Below, one piece after another: positions 14,384-19,674 of a DNA stretch of 19,674 nucleotides. Under the pieces are notes generated by a model. It was not told where the DNA came from, did not search any database, and saw only the letters and a list, made by a program, of their open reading frames with translations. Source of the DNA: DTYU01 sp040757355 (GTDB taxonomy: Bacteria; Bacillota; Desulfotomaculia; Desulfotomaculales; Ammonificaceae); contig JBFLWY010000040.1 of the NCBI GenBank assembly GCA_040757355.1, forward strand, positions 1-19,674, written 5' to 3'. Each line of letters begins with the position of its first letter. The stretch's first letter is position 1. The translations under genes and the position numbers were made by a program.

Positions 14384-14425
14384 GAACCGTGAACCGTGAA
14401 CATAGAACATAGAACTTAGAACTTA
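14384..14425. repeat. 7-bp tandem array before aroA (GAACCGT, GAACATA, GAACTTA)
   Basis: Six heptamers occur as three adjacent pairs: GAACCGT twice, GAACATA twice, GAACTTA twice. The last type is the reverse complement of the units at 6988-7020. The array runs right up to the aroA ribosome binding site AGGAGG (14427-14432). Confidence 0.88.
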
Positions 14426-14441
14426 CAGGAGGCTGTCTTCA

Positions 14442-15728
14442 TTGGAGTTAAGAATAAATCCGGCTCGCACGCTGAAGGGTTCCGTAGCCGTACCGGGTGA
14501 CAAGTCGATTTCGCACCGGGCGCTCATGCTCGGGGCGATAGCGGAAAGCGTTACGGTAGCCGAGAATTTCCTTGAAGGGGAGGACTGCCTGGCCACGCTC
14601 GCCTGTCTCCGGGCGATGGGGGTGGATGTCGAAGGGCCGGCGTCCGGCCGCTTGATAATACATGGTCGAGGGCTTCACGGCCTTCTCGAGCCTTCAACTG
14701 TCCTTGATGCGAAAAACTCCGGCACCACCATGCGCTTGCTGTTGGGCATTTTAGCGGGACAGCCTTTCTTTAGCGTAATTACAGGGGACGAGAGCCTGCG
14801 GAGGCGGCCGATGGGCCGAGTGGTAAAACCCTTGAGGGCGATGGGGGCGCGAGTTATCGGGCGGAAAGACGGCGAGCTTGCGCCGCTTGCGGTGCAGGGC
14901 GGGGAACTTCAGCCCATTGAATTTACCTCGCCGGTGGCAAGCGCACAGGTCAAATCCGCGATCCTGCTGGCCGGGCTATATGCACCGGGAGAGACAAGCG
15001 TGACCGAACCGGCGCCCTCCCGCGACCACACCGAGCGGATGCTGGAGCAATTCGGCGCCCGGGTCATGCGTTCGGGGCTCACGGTTACCGTGAAGGGAGA
15101 ACCTGCACTTAAGGGGACGCACATCCGGGTTCCGGGCGATATTTCCTCGGCGGCTTTCTTAATGGTGGCGGCCTGCATCGTCCCGGATGCCGCGGTGAAG
15201 ATAACAGGGGTGGGGCTGAACCCGACGCGCACCGGGGTTCTAGAGGTCCTACAGGCGATGGGGGCGAGGATCAAGGTGGAACCAGGCACTGCAGACGGGG
15301 AACCTTACGGTGACATAACGGTCTATTCGTCGGAGCTGAAAGGGGTTGAAATAGGCGGGGACCTTATCCCGCGATTGATCGACGAGGTGCCCGTCCTTAC
15401 CGTAGCAGCCGCTTATGCGAGCGGCAAGACCGTTATAAAGGACGCCGCTGAACTGAAGTACAAGGAGTCAAACAGGCTTGCGACCATGGCCGCGGAGCTT
15501 TCCCGGCTTGGCGCCGGAGTAGAGGAGATGCCGGACGGACTGATTATTCACGGCGGGAAACCGCTTTATGGAACAGGGCTTGAAAGCCACGGGGACCACC
15601 GGGTGGCGATGGCGCTCGCGGTGGCCGGACTGGCGGCTCGAGGGGAGACGGTGATATGCAACGCTGATGCGGTCAATGTTTCCTATCCCGGTTTTGCCGA
15701 AACCATTAAGCAATTACAAGAAAGATAA
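14442..15728 (+). CDS. aroA: EPSP synthase (3-phosphoshikimate 1-carboxyvinyltransferase)
   Basis: AroA transfers the enolpyruvyl group of PEP to shikimate 3-phosphate. It has 428 residues from a TTG start nine bases after AGGAGG. Substrate residues are visible in PGDKSISHR (19-27, Lys22), NSGTTMR (92-98), SAQVK (167-171), RDHTE (194-198), NPTR (260-263), Asp314 in IDEVP and Glu342 in KESNR. GDKS, SAQVK, RDHTE and NPTR are the four motifs used to define class II EPSP synthases, the group that includes glyphosate-insensitive forms; sensitivity itself cannot be read here. The gene follows a 357-bp repeat-rich gap after tyrA and is the last aromatic gene of the cluster. Confidence 0.96.
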   Translation: MELRINPARTLKGSVAVPGDKSISHRALMLGAIAESVTVAENFLEGEDCLATLACLRAMGVDVEGPASGRLIIHGRGLHGLLEPSTVLDAKNSGTTMRLLLGILAGQPFFSVITGDESLRRRPMGRVVKPLRAMGARVIGRKDGELAPLAVQGGELQPIEFTSPVASAQVKSAILLAGLYAPGETSVTEPAPSRDHTERMLEQFGARVMRSGLTVTVKGEPALKGTHIRVPGDISSAAFLMVAACIVPDAAVKITGVGLNPTRTGVLEVLQAMGARIKVEPGTADGEPYGDITVYSSELKGVEIGGDLIPRLIDEVPVLTVAAAYASGKTVIKDAAELKYKESNRLATMAAELSRLGAGVEEMPDGLIIHGGKPLYGTGLESHGDHRVAMALAVAGLAARGETVICNADAVNVSYPGFAETIKQLQER

Positions 15729-15820
15729 TTGCTTTTAAAGTAAATTTGCCTGTAAAAAAGGAAATTTGCCAAGGGTGTCGAAATCAAAACCACGGTAAAC
15801 GAAAGGACTTGATTTTCAGA

Positions 15821-16480
15821 TTGCGTATCGCCATAGACGGACCGGCGGGTGCCGGGAAGAGCACCGTAGCCAGGGAGGTCGCCAGGCGCCTCGGTTACGC
15901 CTATATCGATACCGGGGCGATGTACCGCGCGGTTGCGCTTGCAGCGTTGCAGGCGGGGATACCCGCCGGGGATACGGAAGCGCTCAGCGACCTGGCCCAG
16001 AATCTAGAGATCAGCCTGGGCTGTGGGGAAGACGGTTCGACCAGGGTTTACCTGAATGGTCGGGACGTGAGCCGGGAGATACGTACCCCCGAGGTTTCCC
16101 GGTTCGTATCACGGGTGGCCGAGGTCCCTGGGGTAAGGCTGTACTTGACTGAAAAACAGCGAAGTTTAGCGGCCTCCGGCAGAGTGGTGATGGAAGGGCG
16201 CGATATCGGTACGGTTGTATTGCCGGATGCCGACAGGAAATTCTATCTAACGGCGACGGTTCAAGAACGGGCCAGACGCCGGTATGCTGAGGCCGCCGGT
16301 GAGGGCCACAACATCAGTTTGGAAGAACAGATAAATGATATATTGAGCCGCGATGAGCGGGATGCGTCACGCGGAGTCGCACCGCTTCTCCAGGCGCCCG
16401 ACGCGGTGATGATCGACACCACCGGCAAAAGCCCGGTTCAGGTGGTTGAAATCATTCTCGCGCTGGTGCACGGAGGCTGA
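15821..16480 (+). CDS. cmk: Cytidylate kinase
   Basis: Cmk phosphorylates CMP and dCMP with ATP. It is 219 residues from the TTG at 15821, which gives MRIAIDGPAGAGKST with the P-loop at residues 7-15. VMEGRDIGTVVLPDA and the RRYAEAA / SRDERDASR arginine-rich lid are also typical. The start is uncertain: GAAAGGA lies 13-14 bases upstream of TTG 15821. A TTG at 15809 is too close to that site, and one at 15746 would add 25 residues with no family counterpart. The neighbours aroA, plsC and ispH-S1 match the common Clostridia arrangement. Confidence 0.92.
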   Translation: MRIAIDGPAGAGKSTVAREVARRLGYAYIDTGAMYRAVALAALQAGIPAGDTEALSDLAQNLEISLGCGEDGSTRVYLNGRDVSREIRTPEVSRFVSRVAEVPGVRLYLTEKQRSLAASGRVVMEGRDIGTVVLPDADRKFYLTATVQERARRRYAEAAGEGHNISLEEQINDILSRDERDASRGVAPLLQAPDAVMIDTTGKSPVQVVEIILALVHGG

Positions 16481-16486
16481 GCCGTC

Positions 16487-17074
16487 GTGGCATACTGGCT
16501 TACATGGGTGCTGCTTCAAGTTTTGCTCCCGATTCTCAGGCGCTGGAAGGTGGACGGTGCCGACAACCTCCCGCGGGAGGGAGGGGCAATGGTCGTTGCC
16601 AACCACCAGAGTTACTGGGATCCGTTGGTTCTCGGTGCAGCGCTCCCCCGGCGCGTTTACTACATGGCCAAGGAGGAGCTTTTCCGGGTACCGGTGCTTG
16701 CTTGGCTGATTCGGGTCTGGGGCGCCTTTCCGGTGCGTCGCGAGGGATTCGACCGTAAAGCGCTGAAAACCGCGACAGACTACCTGATGCGCGGTCATGT
16801 TGTCGGAATCTTTCCTGAGGGACAGCGCAGTCATACGGGTCAACTGCTGCCGGCACAACCCGGGGCGGCGATTCTTGCACTGAAGACAGGCGTCCCCGTG
16901 GTCCCGGTGGCACTGATCGGGACGCGCGGGGTCTGCGGGAAGGTAAGAGTGAGGGTGGGAAAGCCTTTCTTCCTCGCGCCTGAAAAAGGAAAACCCTCAC
17001 GGAAAGAGATAGCTGCGGGCGGGGAGAAGATGATTGCGGCAATCGCCGCGTTAATGAAAGATGATGCCGGATAA
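16487..17074 (+). CDS. plsC: 1-acyl-sn-glycerol-3-phosphate acyltransferase
   Basis: PlsC acylates lysophosphatidic acid to phosphatidic acid at the inner membrane face. It has 195 residues. The catalytic NHxxxxD box is NHQSYWD (His40, Asp45), and the phosphate-binding FPEGQRS is at about 109-115. The N-terminal helix (about 2-17, WLTWVLLQVLLPIL) is hydrophobic enough to be a membrane anchor. GTG 16487 follows GGAGG (16472-16476), which lies in the end of cmk. The stop codon shares one base with the ispH-S1 start (TAATG), so translation is probably coupled. Confidence 0.92.
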   Translation: MAYWLTWVLLQVLLPILRRWKVDGADNLPREGGAMVVANHQSYWDPLVLGAALPRRVYYMAKEELFRVPVLAWLIRVWGAFPVRREGFDRKALKTATDYLMRGHVVGIFPEGQRSHTGQLLPAQPGAAILALKTGVPVVPVALIGTRGVCGKVRVRVGKPFFLAPEKGKPSRKEIAAGGEKMIAAIAALMKDDAG

Positions 17075-19392
17075 TGGAGGTTAAACGAGCTGCGTGGGCG
17101 GGCTTTTGCTTCGGAGTCAAGCGAGCCATAGAGCTGGCGCTTAAAGCCCGCAGCGAGAACACCGGGCCGCTTTTCACCCTGGGACCGTTGATTCATAACC
17201 CTCAGGTCGTGAATTTTTTGGCCGGGAAAGGAATTAAGGTAATTGAAGATCTGGCGGCCGCGAAAGAGGGGACGTTGATAATCCGGTCCCACGGGGTGGA
17301 ACCCAAAGTTCTAGCGGCCGCCCAGGAATCAGGTTTGAAGGTTGTGGATGCCACCTGTCCGTTTGTTACGCGGGCACAGCAGTTGGCTAAGGACCTTACC
17401 GAACAAGGTTATACCGTGGTGGTGGTAGGTGACAGGAAGCACCCGGAGGTTAAGGGGATTGTCGGCTGGACAGGCGGGAGGGCGCAGGTCGTAGAGAATC
17501 CGGAAGAAGCCGCAAAACTTCCGGAGTATCCGCGTATCGGCGTCATCGCTCAGACGACCCAGCCGCTTGGCAATTTTGAGGCAGTGGTAAGGGTGCTTCG
17601 CAGTCGAGCCGGCGCTGGTACGCAAACGCCGGAAGCGTACAAAAACGAAGACGACACAGAAGTCAAGGTTTTTGAGACCATCTGCCACGCCGTCGCCGAG
17701 CGGCAGCAGGCCGCGCTGGAGTTAGCCCGGCAGGTTGAAGTGATGGTCGTTGTGGGCGGGTTTGAGAGCGCAAACACACAGAAGCTGACGCGCATTTGCC
17801 TGGAAACGGGTACACCGACCTATCACATTGAGACCGCCGGCCAGTTAAAGCCGGAGTGGTTTGCCGGAGTCCGAGTGGCGGGGCTGACTGCAGGTGCATC
17901 CACGCCTGACTGGATTATCGAGGAGGTAGAAAGGCGAATGAAGGAGTTTGGGGAGAACGCGCAGGAAGAAATGCAGGCAGCGGAGGTTAAAACCCTGCGC
18001 GGTGGAGACATTGTCAAGGGGGTGGTCGTTGAAATCAACCAGGACGAGGTTCTGGTCGATGTCGGGGCGAAATCGGAGGGCGTGGTACCGCTCCGGGAGC
18101 TGTCCTGCTGTGAAATCACCTCCCCGCACGACGTGGTCAGTGTGGGGGATGAAATAGATGTTTGGGTGGTGAAGGCCGAGGATAGTGAGGGCCGGATAAT
18201 CCTTTCCAAGGGACGGGCGGACGCTGAAAAGGCCTGGGGAGAACTCCAGAAGGCCTATGAGAGCGGAACGCCGGTCGGAGGGACCGTCCGGGAGGTGGTC
18301 AAAGGGGGCCTGATTGTCAATTTGGGCGTCAGAGCCTTTTTGCCGGCCTCCCTTGTGGAACGCGGGTACGTGGAGAACCTCTCGAAATATGTAGGCCAAA
18401 AAGTAACATGCAAGATCATTGAGTTTAACCGTGCACGAAAGAAGGTGGTCCTGTCCCGCAAAGCCGTCCTGGAGGAGGAGTACCAGCAAAAGCGTAAGGA
18501 CACACTCGCGTCTATTCAAGAAGGCTCGGTTGTAAAAGGTGTGGTCCGGCGCTTGACTTCTTTCGGTGCCTTTGTAGATATCGGCGGCATTGACGGGCTT
18601 CTGCACGTTTCTGAGATTTCGTGGCACAGGGTTAACCACCCGGGTGAAGTTCTGAGCGTGGGCGACGAGATCGAGGTCAAAGTAGTCAAGATTGACTGGG
18701 AGAATGAAAAGGTGAGCCTGTCCCGGAAGCAAGTAGTCCCCAACCCATGGGACTCGGTGGAGGAGAAGTATCCCGTAAACAGCCTCGTTGAGGCAAAGGT
18801 CATCCGGCTCGTGCCGTTTGGCGCGTTTGTTGAACTAGAACCGGGGGTAGAGGGACTCATCCATATATCTCATTTTGCTGACTGGCACGTGGCCAAGCCC
18901 GAGGATGTCTTAACGGAAGGGGAGAAGACCACCGTAAGGGTGTTGAGTGTGGATTCTGCCGGGAAACGGATACGGTTGTCGCTGAGAGAGGCTGTCAGGG
19001 ACAGGGATGGGTTTGAGAAAAAGGCAACAGCGGCGGGAGGGCCTGTCGGCGATGAAGATGAGGCGGATCGGCCAGCTGTGGTAGCCGCAGGCGCGGCCGG
19101 CGAGCAACAGGAAGCGTGGCAGGCGCAAGAATCCCAAGATGTACAACAAGCAGCAAGCGCAGCCGCGGAGGCCGTCTCCGCAGAAGCCGGCGAAACCGGT
19201 GAAGACGAACCGGAAACGGCTGAGGGGGGCGACGTGGCAGCGGCGCCGGCGACGGCAAGCGAAACGCATTCGAAACCGGAGGCGGCGACCGCAAGCGAGA
19301 CGCCGGTAGCCGAGGAGAAGACAGAGACCGGGTTGGACGGGAACAGTGTGGCCGGCGCGGAAAACGATATAGCGGGGCCGGACCAGAACTGA
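17074..19392 (+). CDS. ispH: IspH-S1 fusion: HMBPP reductase joined to four S1 RNA-binding domains
   Basis: The 772-residue protein has three parts. Residues 1-290 are 4-hydroxy-3-methylbut-2-enyl diphosphate reductase of the MEP pathway, with cluster cysteines Cys12, Cys95 and Cys204, His41, His73, His123, Glu125, SANT (232-235) and Ser276. A short stretch at 177-197 looks like an insertion before Cys204. Residues about 308-376, 395-465, 484-552 and 569-640 are S1 domains; the last two are the most canonical (SFGAFVDIGG, PFGAFVELEPG). The tail from about 647 to 772 is low-complexity and rich in Ala and Glu. Such fusions are known in Clostridia and are annotated as bifunctional IspH/ribosomal protein S1. 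It is last in the transcript, before a clear terminator. Confidence 0.94.
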   Translation: MEVKRAAWAGFCFGVKRAIELALKARSENTGPLFTLGPLIHNPQVVNFLAGKGIKVIEDLAAAKEGTLIIRSHGVEPKVLAAAQESGLKVVDATCPFVTRAQQLAKDLTEQGYTVVVVGDRKHPEVKGIVGWTGGRAQVVENPEEAAKLPEYPRIGVIAQTTQPLGNFEAVVRVLRSRAGAGTQTPEAYKNEDDTEVKVFETICHAVAERQQAALELARQVEVMVVVGGFESANTQKLTRICLETGTPTYHIETAGQLKPEWFAGVRVAGLTAGASTPDWIIEEVERRMKEFGENAQEEMQAAEVKTLRGGDIVKGVVVEINQDEVLVDVGAKSEGVVPLRELSCCEITSPHDVVSVGDEIDVWVVKAEDSEGRIILSKGRADAEKAWGELQKAYESGTPVGGTVREVVKGGLIVNLGVRAFLPASLVERGYVENLSKYVGQKVTCKIIEFNRARKKVVLSRKAVLEEEYQQKRKDTLASIQEGSVVKGVVRRLTSFGAFVDIGGIDGLLHVSEISWHRVNHPGEVLSVGDEIEVKVVKIDWENEKVSLSRKQVVPNPWDSVEEKYPVNSLVEAKVIRLVPFGAFVELEPGVEGLIHISHFADWHVAKPEDVLTEGEKTTVRVLSVDSAGKRIRLSLREAVRDRDGFEKKATAAGGPVGDEDEADRPAVVAAGAAGEQQEAWQAQESQDVQQAASAAAEAVSAEAGETGEDEPETAEGGDVAAAPATASETHSKPEAATASETPVAEEKTETGLDGNSVAGAENDIAGPDQN

Positions 19393-19421
19393 TACTGAGC
19401 GCTTAAAATCCTCGTTAACGA

Positions 19422-19445
19422 AAAGCCGGAACTTCCCGGCTTTTT
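19422..19445 (+). terminator. Intrinsic terminator after ispH-S1
   Basis: AAAGCCGG (19422-19429) and CCGGCTTT (19436-19443) form an 8-bp stem with a 6-base loop, and the T-run continues to 19445. It lies 30 bp after the stop codon and probably ends the long aromatic / cmk / plsC / ispH transcript. Confidence 0.92.
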
Positions 19446-19457
19446 AGTTTAAATAAA

Positions 19458-19582
19458 TTATGGGGACACCATACTTAATTACTTGCACAAATTATGGGGA
19501 CACCGCACAAATTATGTAAATCATGGGGACACCATACTCAATTACTTGGGATAATCATGGGGACACCATACTCAATTACTTG
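19458..19582. repeat. Four direct repeats containing ATGGGGACACC
   Basis: Copies start near 19458, 19492, 19521 and 19555 (spacing 34, 29 and 34 bp). Copies 1, 3 and 4 continue as ATACT(T/C)AATTACTTG; copy 2 diverges after GGGGACACC. The minus-strand gene fragment to the right ends inside copy 4. I recall this motif near REP-associated transposase genes in other bacteria, but that is from memory and was not searched. Confidence 0.85.
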
Positions 19583-19673
19583 CTCCGTTCTTTTTCTGAC
19601 GGGGTCCTTTGGGTCCGCTCTTGCGTGGCCGCAAAGTCCGTCCTAATGCTTCTTCAAGACCGGCAATGAAAGC
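19572..19673 (-). CDS. C-terminal fragment of a REP-associated (Y1/IS200-like) transposase
   Basis: Read on the minus strand from the window edge, an open frame gives 33 residues beginning AFIAGLEEALGRTL and ending GPRQKKNGASN before a TGA at 19574-19572. The segment LGRTLRPRKSGPKG resembles the basic C-terminal tail of TnpREP proteins, which end in LGR-x-L-RP-(R/Q)-KPGPK-type motifs. The catalytic HUH and Tyr parts would lie beyond the window. The nearby repeat cluster fits such a gene. The match is by motif memory over a short stretch. Confidence 0.55.
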   Translation of the reverse strand, partial: AFIAGLEEALGRTLRPRKSGPKGPRQKKNGASN

Positions 19674-19674
19674 C

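Noticed and set aside
19458..19582. Four regularly spaced repeats that could suggest a CRISPR array
   Set aside because: The spacing is only 29-34 bp from start to start, leaving about 1-6 bp between copies, so there are no spacers. One copy diverges in its second half, and a coding frame runs into the last copy.

Overview
The window looks like chromosomal DNA of a moderately GC-rich Gram-positive anaerobe. The best guess is a Clostridia lineage of the Pelotomaculum / Desulfotomaculum / Moorella type. The reasons are the IspH-S1 ribosomal protein fusion, the order aroA-cmk-plsC-ispH/S1, AGGAGG-type ribosome binding sites and frequent GTG/TTG starts. The genus is inferred from gene content, not from any database search. 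All full-length genes lie on the + strand; the only minus-strand gene is a fragment at the right edge.

Layout. Positions 1-507 are a repeat-rich intergenic region with operator-like palindromes. A two-gene cassette follows at 508-2070: a GbsR/MarR-type regulator and an atypical SDR (NAD(P)-binding epimerase-like) protein. Positions 2071-2760 hold a promoter-leader-terminator module, several palindromic repeat units, a good candidate trp promoter and a hairpin leader. The aromatic amino acid supercluster then runs from 2761 to 15728 as trpE-trpG-trpD-trpC-trpF-trpB-trpA-hisC-aroF-pheA-tyrA-aroA. It continues into cmk, plsC and ispH-S1 (15821-19392) and ends at an intrinsic terminator (19422-19445). 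The right edge has four direct repeats and the C-terminal end of a REP-associated transposase-like gene on the minus strand.

How the genes work together. AroF (DAHP synthase) commits carbon to the shikimate pathway and AroA makes EPSP, the chorismate precursor. TrpE/TrpG convert chorismate to anthranilate, and TrpD, TrpC, TrpF and TrpBA complete tryptophan. PheA and TyrA serve the phenylalanine and tyrosine branches, and the HisC-type aminotransferase probably supplies the last transamination. No chorismate mutase domain is visible, and the other shikimate enzymes must lie elsewhere.

What stands out is non-coding. (1) A near-identical direct repeat (1-125 / 2326-2450) brackets the regulator-epimerase cassette. 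(2) A family of about 100-bp palindromic units with 14-bp ends occurs on both sides of that cassette, and one unit carries the best trp promoter candidate. (3) A 72-nt leader is repeated in front of trpE and trpD, and its hairpin stem shows two compensatory base-pair changes. (4) An inverted repeat of about 140-150 bp, extended by mirrored 7-bp arrays, brackets the 7-kb trpF-to-tyrA block. The three operon gaps at trpG/trpD, trpC/trpF and tyrA/aroA all contain related GCCGGAA...TTCCGGC palindromes, while most other junctions are tight or overlapping.
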